Below are positions 14,977-23,716 of a stretch of DNA of 64,000 nt, in pieces; the stretch's first letter is position 1; every line of letters begins with the position of its first letter. This DNA comes from Adlercreutzia sp. ZJ473 (GTDB lineage Bacteria; Actinomycetota; Coriobacteriia; Coriobacteriales; Eggerthellaceae). The notes below the pieces were generated by a model. It made no database searches and was not told the origin of the DNA. It saw nothing but the letters and a program-made list of their open reading frames with translations. The stretch covers positions 1-64,000 of the forward strand of contig NZ_JAAVTO010000006.1 of the NCBI RefSeq assembly GCF_013185065.1, in the 5' to 3' direction. The position numbers and the translations under genes were made by a program.

Positions 14977-15083
14977 CTTTATCCCATATTCGTTGTCGAG
15001 AGTAAAGAAACGCTGCCGCTGCGTTGGAAGCGGTGGGTGCCACACCCCAAAACAGTGGCAGAAAGAATATACGAGGATGAATC

Positions 15084-15491
15084 ATGGCCGTTATGCCGCA
15101 GGAAGTCAAAGAGCTGTTCGAGAAGGTGCCCGCCGTCGCGTTCGCCACCGCGACCGCCGACGGGCAGCCCAACGCGTCGATCGTGGGCATGAAGTGGGTC
15201 ATCGACGACGAGACGATCTACCTGTCCGACCAGTTCTTCAAGAAGACGCACGCCAACGTGCTGGCCAACGCCAAGGTGGCGGTGGCGTTCTGGGAGGGGC
15301 ACGACGCCTACCAGATCCACGGCACCGCGCGCATAGCCGAGGGAGCCGAGCTCGAGGAGCAGAAGGCGAAGGCCGACGCGAAGTTCGCGCAGATCGGCAT
15401 GCCCATCAAGGCGAAGGGCGGCGTGTTCGTGCACGTTGACGCCGTCTACACCTCGGCGGCCGGCCCCACCGCCGGCGACCAGATCGCCTAG
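15084..15491 (+). CDS. Pyridoxamine 5'-phosphate oxidase-like flavin-binding protein
   Basis: A 135-residue single-domain protein of the split-barrel flavin-binding fold: FATATADGQPNASIVGMKWV, then IYLSDQFFKKTHANVLANAKVAVAFWE and YQIHGTARI. This order (substrate strand, FMN-phosphate-binding K/R-T segment, buried dimer strand) is typical of small PNPOx-family proteins that bind FMN, F420 or haem. Which reaction it performs cannot be read from the sequence. The start ATG has GAGGATGAATC before it. The IS110 element ends about 85 bp upstream and may have replaced or altered its promoter. It ends before a strong terminator at 15581-15612. Confidence 0.85.
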   Translation: MAVMPQEVKELFEKVPAVAFATATADGQPNASIVGMKWVIDDETIYLSDQFFKKTHANVLANAKVAVAFWEGHDAYQIHGTARIAEGAELEEQKAKADAKFAQIGMPIKAKGGVFVHVDAVYTSAAGPTAGDQIA

Positions 15492-15580
15492 CGCAGCGCC
15501 GATAAGCAAGGCGCCGACGGCAACGCCCCTAAACGGACATCTCGCACAAAACAAGGAGCTGCAGCAAAAGCCCCATCAAC

Positions 15581-15612
15581 AAGAAACCCGCCGCAATTGT
15601 GGCGGGTTTCTT
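15581..15612. terminator. Bidirectional terminator
   Basis: AAGAAACCCGCC (15581-15592) pairs perfectly with GGCGGGTTTCTT (15601-15612) around an 8-nt loop. It follows the plus-strand flavin-binding protein and precedes the 3' end of the minus-strand DUF4097 gene, so it may serve both. Confidence 0.85.
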
Positions 15613-15774
15613 GCATCTCCTTTCAAAATGCAGCGGCTCAAAACGGCTGCTCAGGACTTCTGTTACAGCACCCTCGTGCATCTTGCTGCACGCCCCGCGC
15701 CCTGCAGAAGCCCCGCACCGCCCGCGCCTGCCCTCCGTCCGGCAAGACCTCAAGTCCGGCGAGGGGCAGGCGCG

Positions 15775-16677
15775 CTAGCTGGCGTTGAGCGCGACGCGGC
15801 CGCTTACGATGCCGAAGTCGAAGCGCGCCTTCCCGTCTCCGTAGACGTAGGTGTTCCCGCTCTGCCGTGCGTCGAAGTCACACGAGAACGAGCCCGACAC
15901 CTTCTCCACGACCGCCGTGAAGCCGCCTTCGTCGGGAAGAGCCAGGTCGACCCGCCCACTCGCCACGTTGACGCGCGCGTCGCCCGGCATCACCTGCTCG
16001 CACGCCACGCTGACGTGACCGCTCGCCACGTCAGCGCGCACGCTCTGCGAGAAGACGCCGGCGACGTCCACCTGCCCGCTCGCCACGCCGAGGTCCAGCA
16101 CGTCGGCTCGCACGTCGGCCACCTTGACGCCGCCCGACCCCACGTTGAGGCTCAGCGTCTCGCACGCGAGCCCCGACAGGTCGTAGGAGCCCGACGCGCC
16201 GTTGACCTTTACCGTAAGCAGCTCGCCAGCCGTGCTGCGCGGGATGACCACCTCCAGGTGCCTCACGCCGCTCACGGCCATGCAGCCGAAGAAGCCACCC
16301 GGCATGCCGTACCGCACGCTCAGCACCCCACCTGATGCCGACCACTGCATCTGCTGCGAGCGCGCGATCATGCCCGCCTGCCGCTCCACGAGCTTGACGC
16401 GGCCGTCCGTCTCGCTGTCGTCAGCCACGCGCACGATGACCGAGCCCGCCGCCCAGTCGATGTCAAGCGAGCGCACCTCGCCAGCGTCGACGTACCTGGT
16501 GGAGACTTCCTTCGTGTTCGCCGCGACCTCGCCCGCCGGCGCGGGCGCGGCCCACAGGCCCCACGGCCCCAGATGAGCCCATCCCGCCATGCAGGCGCCC
16601 AGCCCGCCGATCACGAGCACGCCGCACACCACGATGGCGATGATCTTGTTGCGTGATTTCCTCGTCAGCTTGGTCAT
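15775..16677 (-). CDS. Membrane-anchored DUF4097 beta-solenoid protein
   Basis: A 300-residue protein with a basic cytoplasmic N-terminus (MTKLTRKSRNK), one membrane segment (about 11-33, IIAIVVCGVLVIGGLGACMAG) and an extracytoplasmic repetitive beta domain. There, short strands with GS and SG turns recur (LSLNVGSGGVKVADV, LGVASGQVDVAGV, ADVASGHVSVACE, VNVASGRVDLAL), the hallmark of DUF4097. The family is common beside XRE or PadR regulators and is thought to sense the envelope or act as a scaffold; no enzymatic residues are visible. It starts 5 bp after the stop of the XRE-type regulator, with AGGAG before the ATG, so the two form an operon. Confidence 0.85.
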   Translation of the reverse strand: MTKLTRKSRNKIIAIVVCGVLVIGGLGACMAGWAHLGPWGLWAAPAPAGEVAANTKEVSTRYVDAGEVRSLDIDWAAGSVIVRVADDSETDGRVKLVERQAGMIARSQQMQWSASGGVLSVRYGMPGGFFGCMAVSGVRHLEVVIPRSTAGELLTVKVNGASGSYDLSGLACETLSLNVGSGGVKVADVRADVLDLGVASGQVDVAGVFSQSVRADVASGHVSVACEQVMPGDARVNVASGRVDLALPDEGGFTAVVEKVSGSFSCDFDARQSGNTYVYGDGKARFDFGIVSGRVALNAS

Positions 16678-16682
16678 GGCGC

Positions 16683-17162
16683 CTACTCCTGTCCGTTGTG
16701 CTCAGCGCGATAGTTCGGGTCATCCTCGATGATGCGCGCGATCCAGTAATACAGCGGGATGGTGAGGAACACGAGCCACCCCGGGTGCCACCATCCGAAC
16801 AAGCACCCCGTCAGCAGGTAGAACAGCGCGCACGCCACCGGATAGGGAAAAGAGCGCCACGCGCCACGCGAGGAGCGCGAAGGGGCAGGGGCGGGAACAG
16901 ACGCGACAGGCACCGACGCGGGCGCGAGTGCGGACACGGCAGGCACCGGCGCCCTCCCCTCTTCCCCTCGCACGAGCCTGTCGAGCGTCACCTCGTAGAG
17001 GTCGGCGAGTGCTACGAGGTTGCCCGTGTCGGGCGCCGCCTCGCCGCGCTCCCACTTCGACACGGCCTGCCGCGACACGCCCAGCTGCGCGGCAAGCTCC
17101 TCCTGACTCAGGCCCTTCTCCCGCCGCAAGCTGGCAAGGCGCGGGGCGATCTCTCTGTTCAT
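16683..17162 (-). CDS. XRE-family transcriptional regulator with membrane C-terminus
   Basis: A 159-residue protein with an N-terminal helix-turn-helix of the Cro/C1 type (LASLRREKGLSQEELAAQLG, VSRQAVSKWERGEAAPDTG), an Ala/Pro/Val linker (about 80-105), and one or two hydrophobic segments (ACALFYLLTGCLFGWWHPGW, LVFLTIPLYYWIARII). The architecture, HTH plus membrane anchor, suggests a membrane-associated repressor. The start at ATG 17162 (MNREIAPRL) is preferred for its GAGGAGAGG; an ATG at 17192 would add ten residues. It is co-transcribed with the DUF4097 gene and probably controls it. Confidence 0.85.
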   Translation of the reverse strand: MNREIAPRLASLRREKGLSQEELAAQLGVSRQAVSKWERGEAAPDTGNLVALADLYEVTLDRLVRGEEGRAPVPAVSALAPASVPVASVPAPAPSRSSRGAWRSFPYPVACALFYLLTGCLFGWWHPGWLVFLTIPLYYWIARIIEDDPNYRAEHNGQE

Positions 17163-17522
17163 GCGGGAACCTCTCCTCTTCGCGACTGTCATGTTGGTCT
17201 CGCCTTCCCAGATTACGGTAGCGTTCAGCCACCTGCCAGCAACTCTGATAGCCATTTTGCGCAACCGCTGGTAGCAATCGCCCCTGACCAGGTGTTTCGC
17301 GCAAAATAAAAATGCGGGCCCCCTCTGGAAGGGCCGGCGCTGAGAGGACGCATGATGACGCGAGCGCCCGCGTTCCGTGCTTGCGCTCGCATTCGCGCTC
17401 GTGCTTGCGCTCGCGTTCGCAAGCGCGTTCGCGCTCACGTTCGCGCCCGCGCTTGCGGCCAGGCCCTTCGACTCGCTTCGCTCGCTCGGGACGACCGGGG
17501 AGAAGCGGCGACGCCGCGTGCC
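17163..17522. repeat. Gene-free 360-bp region with 24-bp tandem repeats
   Basis: Three consecutive 24-bp units (17377-17400, 17401-17424, 17425-17448) and half a fourth are built from GCGCTCGC/GCGTTCGC blocks, for example GTGCTTGCGCTCGC. Frames through it encode only Ala/Leu/Phe or Ser/Ala/Asn periodicity and lack start signals. No promoter or terminator stands out. Confidence 0.6.
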
Positions 17523-18065
17523 CTACCTGCCGTCCCGGAGGGCCTTGAGCTTGGCGAGGGCCTCGGGGCTGATGCGGTCGGCGACCGTGTTCTTCCGCGC
17601 CACCTTCGGGGCCTCGTCGAGGCGCGCCTCCGTGTAGTACATGCCCACCTCGTGGGAGAACCCCTCGGCGCTCATGCGGTCCACCCCGCCGCCGAACACG
17701 GTGTCCTGGATGGTGGCGTCGGAGGTGACCACGAGCGTCTCGATCATGCGCTCGCGCGCGTCGTGCGCGAGCTTCTCGATCACCTTGTCGGCCGACTGGC
17801 CCGCCGGCGAGAACATGATCTGCACGCCGCCGACCGTCTCCACCTCGCCCTGGGAGAACTCGTTGTACGCGCCGTCGAACACGATGATGGCGCGCCACTC
17901 GCGCCCCGCGTAGTTCACCACGTCGTTGATGAGGCGCTCGCGGGCCGTGTTGAACGTGTCGTCGGTGTAGTCGGGATGCGTCGCGGAGACCAGCTTGTAG
18001 CGGCTGCCCGAGCGCAGCACGTTGTAGCCGTCGACGATCAGCAGCTTTTTGCGTTGGCGCGGCAC
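17523..18065 (-). CDS. YacP/Rae1-like NYN-domain ribonuclease
   Basis: A 180-residue NYN/PIN-fold protein: KKLLIVDGYNVLRSGS holds the first catalytic Asp, AIIVFDGAYN the next acidic strand, and LVVTSDATIQDTVFGGG the third. In Bacillus the homologue Rae1 (YacP) is a ribosome-bound mRNA endonuclease, encoded next to the rlmB/yacO methyltransferase, as here. The GTG start at 18065 is one base past the rlmB stop (TAGCGTG), so expression is coupled. Ribosome-linked RNA cleavage is inferred from family and synteny. Confidence 0.85.
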   Translation of the reverse strand: MPRQRKKLLIVDGYNVLRSGSRYKLVSATHPDYTDDTFNTARERLINDVVNYAGREWRAIIVFDGAYNEFSQGEVETVGGVQIMFSPAGQSADKVIEKLAHDARERMIETLVVTSDATIQDTVFGGGVDRMSAEGFSHEVGMYYTEARLDEAPKVARKNTVADRISPEALAKLKALRDGR

Positions 18066-18066
18066 G

Positions 18067-18837
18067 CTACCCTCGCAGCCCCTCGGCCGCCGTGCGGTTC
18101 TGCCGCAGCCACTCGTACATGCAGGCGGTGGACGCCTGCGCCACGTTGAGCGAGGAGATGCCGCCCACCTGCGGCAGCTTCACGCCGAAGTCGCAGTTGC
18201 CCAGAACGAGGCTCGACACGCCCTCGCCCTCGTTGCCGAGCACGAGCGCGATCTTGCCCTTGAGGTTGGCGTCCCAGATGTAGTCGGCGGCGTGCTCGGT
18301 GGCGGCGGCCACCCAGAACCCCTCCTTCTTCAGGCGCTCGAGGCAGCTCGAGATGTTGGCCACCTGCGTCACGGGGATGTGCGCGATGGCGCCCGCCGAG
18401 CTCTTGTAGGTGGCGGCCGTCACGCGCGCCGCGCGCTTGTTGGGGATGACGATGCCCGCGGCCCCCACCGACTCGGCCGAGCGCGCGATGGCGCCGAGGT
18501 TCCCCGCGTCGGTGATGTGGTCGAGCACCACCACGAGCGCGCGCCCGTCGTGCTCCTCGGCGCTGCGCTGCGCGGCCTTGAGGACGGCGGTCACGTTCAC
18601 GTACTCGAACGGCTCGGCCTCGGCGACGACGCCCTGGTGGCTGCCGTGGTCGGACAGCTCGTCGAGCTTCTTGCGCGGGACGCTCGCCACCGGCACGTCG
18701 AGGTTGCGCGCCTTGCGCAGGATGTCGGTGATCAGGCCGTCGCGCTGGACGTTGTCGGCCATGAGGATGCGCTTCACGGGCACGTGCGTGCGCAGCGCCT
18801 CGACGACCGGTCGCTTGCCTTCTATGTAGTCTGCCAT
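18067..18837 (-). CDS. rlmB: 23S rRNA 2'-O-methyltransferase, RlmB/TrmH type
   Basis: A SpoU-class methyltransferase of 256 residues (RlmB is about 240-250). An N-terminal substrate-binding domain (GKRPVVEALRTH) precedes the trefoil-knot domain with motif I LDHITDAGNLGAIARSAESV, motif II LVLGNEGEGVS and motif III ISSLNVAQASTACMYEW. RlmB methylates G2251 of 23S rRNA with S-adenosylmethionine. The frame runs on far upstream, but ATG 18837 with GAGGCAG before it matches the family start (MADYIEGKRPV). It is upstream of and coupled to the NYN nuclease gene. A TrmH-class assignment is secure; the exact target base is inferred. Confidence 0.9.
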   Translation of the reverse strand: MADYIEGKRPVVEALRTHVPVKRILMADNVQRDGLITDILRKARNLDVPVASVPRKKLDELSDHGSHQGVVAEAEPFEYVNVTAVLKAAQRSAEEHDGRALVVVLDHITDAGNLGAIARSAESVGAAGIVIPNKRAARVTAATYKSSAGAIAHIPVTQVANISSCLERLKKEGFWVAAATEHAADYIWDANLKGKIALVLGNEGEGVSSLVLGNCDFGVKLPQVGGISSLNVAQASTACMYEWLRQNRTAAEGLRG

Positions 18838-18902
18838 GGGACTGCCTCTTCGAAACATCGGGAACGGGAGCCAAACGTGAGCCGTTAGTGTAACACGCCG
18901 CC

Positions 18903-20555
18903 CTACTTCCGTCGCCAGATGTCGAGCACGATCCAGACCGACAGCAGAAACGCGCTCACGTAGCCGACGGCGGCGAGCACGGGCACGCCGAGCACGCGCG
19001 GCTCCATCGACGACAGCGACAGCATCGACGACCCCATGAACAGCCCCGCCACGATGAGCGCCAAGGTCACGCGCGTGAACAGCTTCGACAGTTTGCGGAA
19101 GGGCTCGTCGGAGCCGGTCATCTCCATGTTCACCTTGAGCTGGCCGCGCGTGAGCATCTTGAGCGTCTCGCCCGCGTAGGCCGACGCCTCGAGCGCCCCC
19201 TTGCCCGACGCGCGCAGCGCGAGCGCGAGCTCCTGCAGCGCCGACGCGAGCATCTCGGACTTGTCCGCCTCGCGCTTGAGGTGGTCGTTGATGATGGACA
19301 CGATGTTCTGGTCGGCGATGTAGGCAGCCACCGTGCCCTCCACCGTCACCAGCCCGCGCGCCACGTTCGTCACCGAGCTCGGCAGCATCACGCGGCACGA
19401 GCGCGTGAGCGCCATGATGTCGTTGAGCATGTTCCCCACGTCGATCTGGCTGATGTCGACCGAGCCGTAGTCAGCCAGAAGCCCGTCGAGGTCGGCGAGG
19501 AAGCGCGTGTGGTCGATGACGGAGTTGTCCTTCTGCACGGCGAAGCGGATGAGCGCCTCCTTGAGCTCGGCGGCGTCGCGGTTGCCCACCGCCTTGATGA
19601 TGCCCGTGAACCCCGCGCGGTCGCGGTCGCTCAGGCGCCCCATGATCCCCAGGTCGATGTAGACGATCTGCCCGCCGCGGATGATGAGGTTGCCGGGGTG
19701 CGGGTCGGCGTGGAAGAAGCCGTGGTCGAGCACCTGGGTGGCGTAGTTGTCGAGCAGCTTGACGCCGATCTCCTCGAGGTCGTAGCCCGCGGCGAGAAGC
19801 CGCGCCGACTGGTTGATGGGGATGCCCTCGACGTACTCCATGACGAGCACGTACTCGGTGCACAGCTCGGAGTACACGTGCGGCGAGCCGATGAACGCGC
19901 ACTTCTCGTTGAGGCGCGCGAACTCCTCGAGGTTCTCGGCCTCGCGGCGGAAGTCCGTCTCCTCCAGAAACGTCTGCCACATCTCCTCGACCACCTCGCG
20001 CAAGTCGAGGAACTGGTCGTCCTTCATCACGCGCGAGGCCCGCCGCGCCAGCATGCGCATGATGTCGATGTCGAGCGCCATGGTGGCCTTCACGCCCGGG
20101 CGCTGGACCTTCACCGCCACCTGGTCGCCCGTGGCCAGGCGCGCGCGGTACACCTGCGCCAGGCTGGCGCTGCCGAGCGGCGTGGGGTCGATCTCGGCGA
20201 AGATCTCCGGGCGGCGCGGGCCGTACTCGGCGTCGAGCGCGGCGAGCATGTCCGCGAAGGGAAGCGGCTCGCACTCGGCCTGCAGCTTGGAGAGCTCGTC
20301 GCAGTACGCCTGCGGGAGGATCTCGGAGCGCGTGGAGAGCGTCTGCCCGATCTTCACGAACGAGGGCCCCAGGTCCTCGAGCATGGCGCGGAACTCCTCG
20401 GGCGTGACCGAGCTCATGAGCTTGTGCTTGCGCACGATCTTCAGGATCTCGGCCATGCGCGCGCGGCGCGTCTTGGGAGACAGGTCGAAGCGCCCCTCGG
20501 GGTCCACCTCGACCTGCTCGCTGAATATGTACTTGAGCAGCGTGTTGTCAGCCAT
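18903..20555 (-). CDS. UbiB/AarF (ABC1) family atypical kinase
   Basis: A 550-residue protein with the signature of the ABC1/UbiB kinase-like family: KIGQTLSTRSEILP (KxGQ motif, near residue 68), PLGSASLAQVYRARL (Ala-rich nucleotide loop), VAVKVQRPGV (lysine), FFHADPHPGNLI (catalytic loop) and YIDLGIMGRL (metal-binding Asp). Two C-terminal hydrophobic helices (TLALIVAGLFMGSSML, VLAAVGYVSAFLLSVWIV) anchor it to the membrane. UbiB proteins use ATP to support lipid or quinone metabolism; the lipid target is unknown here. A phasin-like gene lies 12 bp upstream in the same operon, a pairing seen in many Gram-positives. Confidence 0.93.
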   Translation of the reverse strand: MADNTLLKYIFSEQVEVDPEGRFDLSPKTRRARMAEILKIVRKHKLMSSVTPEEFRAMLEDLGPSFVKIGQTLSTRSEILPQAYCDELSKLQAECEPLPFADMLAALDAEYGPRRPEIFAEIDPTPLGSASLAQVYRARLATGDQVAVKVQRPGVKATMALDIDIMRMLARRASRVMKDDQFLDLREVVEEMWQTFLEETDFRREAENLEEFARLNEKCAFIGSPHVYSELCTEYVLVMEYVEGIPINQSARLLAAGYDLEEIGVKLLDNYATQVLDHGFFHADPHPGNLIIRGGQIVYIDLGIMGRLSDRDRAGFTGIIKAVGNRDAAELKEALIRFAVQKDNSVIDHTRFLADLDGLLADYGSVDISQIDVGNMLNDIMALTRSCRVMLPSSVTNVARGLVTVEGTVAAYIADQNIVSIINDHLKREADKSEMLASALQELALALRASGKGALEASAYAGETLKMLTRGQLKVNMEMTGSDEPFRKLSKLFTRVTLALIVAGLFMGSSMLSLSSMEPRVLGVPVLAAVGYVSAFLLSVWIVLDIWRRK

Positions 20556-20567
20556 GCGGTGGCCTGC

Positions 20568-21026
20568 CTACTGGGCAGGCGCCTCTCCTTGCGGGGCCTC
20601 GGCTTCCGCAGGCGCGGGCTCGGCTGCGGCGTCGGCTGCGGCTGCGGCTGCGGCAGCGACGGGCGCGGCGTCAGCGGGAGCGGCCGGCTCAGCTGCGGCA
20701 GGCGCGGGCTCGGCGGCGGGCTCGTCCTTGAGCGCGTCCTTGGCGTTGGCCGCGGCGGCCATCTCAGCCACCTTGGCGGCGAACGCCTCGCGCTCCTGCG
20801 CCGTCATGGCCGACAGCTGCGCGGCGATCGACTCCTCGCGCAGGGTCGTGGTCGCCGTGACGGCCTGGTGCTTGAGCTCCTCGTTGAGCTGGCGTCCCTG
20901 GTCGACCGTGATCTCGCCCTTCGCGATCAGCTGCTCGACCAGCTCCTTCGACTTCTCGGCGCCCATGGCTACCGCGCCTACGCCAGCGAGAAACGCGTCC
21001 CTGAACCCATCGGTGATGCTCGACAT
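20568..21026 (-). CDS. Phasin-like helical protein with Ala/Pro/Glu tail
   Basis: A 152-residue protein. Residues 1-100 are amphipathic helix (FRDAFLAGVGAVAMGAEKSK, ELVEQLIAKGEITVDQGRQL), resembling phasin or PhaI/PhaF-type domains. The remainder is a low-complexity Ala/Pro/Glu tail (AAEPAPAAAEPAAPADAAP). GGAGG precedes the ATG. Homologues next to UbiB genes are common, but there is no evidence for polyhydroxyalkanoate storage here, so the role is probably in membrane or lipid association with the kinase. Function not established. Confidence 0.8.
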   Translation of the reverse strand: MSSITDGFRDAFLAGVGAVAMGAEKSKELVEQLIAKGEITVDQGRQLNEELKHQAVTATTTLREESIAAQLSAMTAQEREAFAAKVAEMAAAANAKDALKDEPAAEPAPAAAEPAAPADAAPVAAAAAAAADAAAEPAPAEAEAPQGEAPAQ

Positions 21027-21229
21027 GGTGTGCCTCCGAATCCTCGTGACTCATTCGCCTGGGGGAGCGCCACGTGCGCAGGCCCCGCCTCCCATGTTAC
21101 CACCTCGCGCAGCGCAGGCTCGCGGGGCGGCGAAAAACCACGCCCGGGAGCGAGCCGTTGCCGAGGCAGCATGCGACCCGCGAACGAGCGCGGGGCCCGC
21201 AGGCCCGCAATCCGCGAGGACGAGCCGCC

Positions 21230-21883
21230 TTACAGCCGCGCGAGCAGGGCGGGCAGCTCGGAAATGGAGGCGAGCGTGAAGTCGGGGCCCTCGGCGGCGA
21301 GCACCTCGGGCGGGAACATGCCCCAAGTGGCGGCGACCGTCACGCACCCCGCGCCGTTGCCCGCCTGCATGTCGAACGGGCTGTCGCCCACGTACAGGCA
21401 CGTCTCGGGGCGCAGGCCGAGCAGGTCGCAGCCGTGCTCCACCGGGCCGGGGTCGGGCTTGTGCGCCGGGTAGTCGTCGGGGCCCACCAGGAACTTGAAG
21501 TTCGACGCGATGCCGAGCACGTCGAGAGCGCGCTGCGCGAGCGCATGCCGCTTCGACGTGACCACGCCCATGGGGCACCCTTCCGCGGAAAGCGCCTCGA
21601 GCACCTCTTTCACCTGCGGGAACGTATGCACCATGGCGTCGTGGACGGAGTGGTTGTGCTCGCGGTAGGTGCGCACGAGCAGCTCGTGGGTGGCGTCGTC
21701 GTCCGCGAAGTCCCACATCTGCACCACGAGCGGCTGCCCCACCTTCTGCATGAGCACCTCGTCGGGAAACTCCCTTCCGAGCACCTCTCGCGTGGCGTGG
21801 CGGAACGATGACAGGATCAGGTCATGGGTGTCGATGAGCGTGCCGTCCAGGTCGAACAGCACGCCCTGTATCTCATGTGACAT
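21230..21883 (-). CDS. HAD-superfamily phosphatase (phosphoglycolate/pyrophosphatase-like)
   Basis: A 217-residue class I HAD hydrolase: motif I FDLDGTLIDTHD (nucleophile and acid/base Asp), motif II VVTSKR, motif III lysine in PAHKPDPGPV, motif IV YVGDSPFDMQAGNGAG. A helical C1 cap lies between motifs I and II. The overall pattern is that of Gph/PpaX enzymes, which dephosphorylate 2-phosphoglycolate or hydrolyse pyrophosphate; the sequence does not choose between them. AGGAGGAAA precedes ATG 21883. It is downstream of proS but separated by a hairpin (21903-21945). Confidence 0.88.
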   Translation of the reverse strand: MSHEIQGVLFDLDGTLIDTHDLILSSFRHATREVLGREFPDEVLMQKVGQPLVVQMWDFADDDATHELLVRTYREHNHSVHDAMVHTFPQVKEVLEALSAEGCPMGVVTSKRHALAQRALDVLGIASNFKFLVGPDDYPAHKPDPGPVEHGCDLLGLRPETCLYVGDSPFDMQAGNGAGCVTVAATWGMFPPEVLAAEGPDFTLASISELPALLARL

Positions 21884-21902
21884 GCAGCGGCTTTCCTCCT
21901 GC

Positions 21903-21945
21903 CTTCCGGCGGGCGGCGTCCGCGTCGCGGGCCGTCCGCCGGAAG
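21903..21945 (-). terminator. Hairpin between proS and the HAD phosphatase gene
   Basis: A 14-bp GC-rich stem (21903-21916 with 21932-21945, one G.U pair) lies past the proS stop on the minus strand. It has no U run, so it may reduce rather than end read-through into the phosphatase gene. Confidence 0.6.
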
Positions 21946-21961
21946 CGCGTCATAGGCGGGC

Positions 21962-23716
21962 TTACGAGAAGATCGTGCTGAAGCTGCCCAGGCCGTCGGG
22001 GCGCGCGTTCTTCAGGTTGCGGTGCGCGAAGGCCATCAGCTCGGCGATGGAGGCGAGCGGCACGTTCTTCTTCTGGCCCGTGCGGCGCAGCTTCACCTCG
22101 ACCATGCCCTCGGCCAGGCCGCGCTTGCCCACGATCACCTGCAGCGGCCAGCCGATGAGGTCAGCGTCGGCGAACTTCACGCCCGCGCGCTCGTTACGGT
22201 CGTCGATGACCACCTCGAAGCCCACCTCCGCGAGGTCGCGCGCGAGCTTCTCGGCGGCGGGCTGCACCTCCTCGTCGCCCACCGTCAGCGGGACCACGCA
22301 GATGTGCGCCGGCGCCACCGACATGGGCCAGATGATGCCGTGCTCGTCGTTGTGCTGCTCGACCACGGCCGCCAGCGTGCGCGACACGCCCACGCCGTAG
22401 CAGCCCATGATGAAGGGCTGCTCGTTTCCGTCCTCGTCGGCGAAGGTGGCGCCCATCGTCTCGGAGTACTTCGTGCCGAGCTGGAACACCTGCGACACCT
22501 CGATGCCGCGCGCGCCCTCGAGCGGCAGCCCGCAGGAGGGGCAGCAGTCGCCCGGCTTCACCACGCAGAGGTCAGCCCATGCGTCAACCTGGAAGTCCTC
22601 GCCGAGGCGCGCGCCGACGAAGTGGAAGCCCTCCTCGTTCGCGCCGACGACCCACTGGGGCACGGCCTGCAGGCTGGTGGCGGCCACCACGCGGGCGCCC
22701 GCGGGAAGGCCGACCGGGCCCATCGAGCCCTTGTGCAGGCCGAACGCGAGCATCTCCTCGTCGGTCAGCAGCGTGAACCCGGGCACGGCGCGCTCGGCCT
22801 TGATCTCGTTGAGCTCGTGGTCGCCCGGGATGAACATGACCACCAGCTTGCCCTCGGCGTCCTTGCCGGAGAGCGCCTTGACCGTGGACGTGGCCGGGAT
22901 GTCCAGGAACTCCGCGAGGTCCTCGATGGTGTGGACGCCGGGCGTGGAGATCTTCTCCATCTGCGCGACCTCGCACACCGTGGGACGGGCCAGGCAGTCG
23001 CCCGCCTCGGTGTTGGCGGCGTAGCCGCAGGTGCAGTGCACGAGCTCGGCCTCGCCCGCCTCGGCCAGCGCCATGAACTCGGTGGTCACCTTGCCGCCGA
23101 TCTGGCCCGAGTCGGCCTCGACGGGACGGTAGTCCAGCCCGCAGCGCTCGCAGATGCGCCCGTACGCGCCGCTCATGTCGTCGTAGGTCTCCTGCAGCGA
23201 CTCCTGGGTGGCGTGGAAGCTGTAGGCGTCCTTCATGATGAACTCGCGCGAGCGCAGAAGCCCGAAGCGCGGGCGGATCTCGTCGCGGAACTTGACTTGG
23301 ATCTGGTACAGCGAGCAGGGAAGCTGCTTGTAGGAGCGCAGCTCGTTGCGGATGAGCGAGGTGATGAGCTCCTCGTGGGTGGGCCCGAGGCAGAAGCCGT
23401 GGTCGTGGCGGTCGACCAGGCGCATGAGCTCGGGGCCGTAGTCGTTCCAGCGGCCGCTCTCGTGCCACAGCTCGGAGGGCTGCAGCGCCGGCATCATGAT
23501 CTCCTGGCTCCCGATGCCGTTCATCTCGTCGCGCACGATGCTCTCGACCTTCGAGAGCACGCGCTGGCCGAGCGGCAGGAACGTGTACACGCCCGACGCC
23601 GTCTTGCGGATCATGCCCGCGCGCAGAAGCAGGCGATGGCTCGCTATCTCCGCGTCGGTCGGGTCCTCCTTGAGCGTGGGTGCGTACAGCTTGCTCATGC
23701 GCATTACATTGGTCAT
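21962..23716 (-). CDS. proS: Prolyl-tRNA synthetase
   Basis: A class II aminoacyl-tRNA synthetase of 584 residues, the bacterial form with an editing insertion. Motif 1 region GMIRKTASGVYTFLPLG is near residue 35; motif 2 (YQIQVKFRDEIRPRFGLLRS) is near 140; the INS/YbaK-like editing domain (STVKALSGKDAEGKLVVMF, IPGDHELNEIKAE) spans about 240-390; and motif 3 (GCYGVGVSRTLAAVVEQ) is near 440, followed by the anticodon-binding domain. The ATG overlaps the ispG stop by 4 bp (ATGA). A second start four codons later is possible. Confidence 0.97.
   Translation of the reverse strand: MTNVMRMSKLYAPTLKEDPTDAEIASHRLLLRAGMIRKTASGVYTFLPLGQRVLSKVESIVRDEMNGIGSQEIMMPALQPSELWHESGRWNDYGPELMRLVDRHDHGFCLGPTHEELITSLIRNELRSYKQLPCSLYQIQVKFRDEIRPRFGLLRSREFIMKDAYSFHATQESLQETYDDMSGAYGRICERCGLDYRPVEADSGQIGGKVTTEFMALAEAGEAELVHCTCGYAANTEAGDCLARPTVCEVAQMEKISTPGVHTIEDLAEFLDIPATSTVKALSGKDAEGKLVVMFIPGDHELNEIKAERAVPGFTLLTDEEMLAFGLHKGSMGPVGLPAGARVVAATSLQAVPQWVVGANEEGFHFVGARLGEDFQVDAWADLCVVKPGDCCPSCGLPLEGARGIEVSQVFQLGTKYSETMGATFADEDGNEQPFIMGCYGVGVSRTLAAVVEQHNDEHGIIWPMSVAPAHICVVPLTVGDEEVQPAAEKLARDLAEVGFEVVIDDRNERAGVKFADADLIGWPLQVIVGKRGLAEGMVEVKLRRTGQKKNVPLASIAELMAFAHRNLKNARPDGLGSFSTIFS

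Larger units (their letters stand above)
13457..14997 (-). mobile_element. IS110-family insertion sequence, about 1.55 kb
   Basis: The element is bounded by near-identical subterminal inverted repeats: 13457-13478 (GACAATCGAATATGGGATAA and two more bases) and the complement of 14977-14997 (GACAACGAATATGGGATAAA and one more base), differing by one base inserted. It contains a single transposase gene on the minus strand, 108 bp of flank at the left and about 200 bp of non-coding DNA upstream of the transposase. No flanking target duplication is seen, as is usual for this family. Exact outer ends cannot be fixed without an empty-site comparison. Confidence 0.8.
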
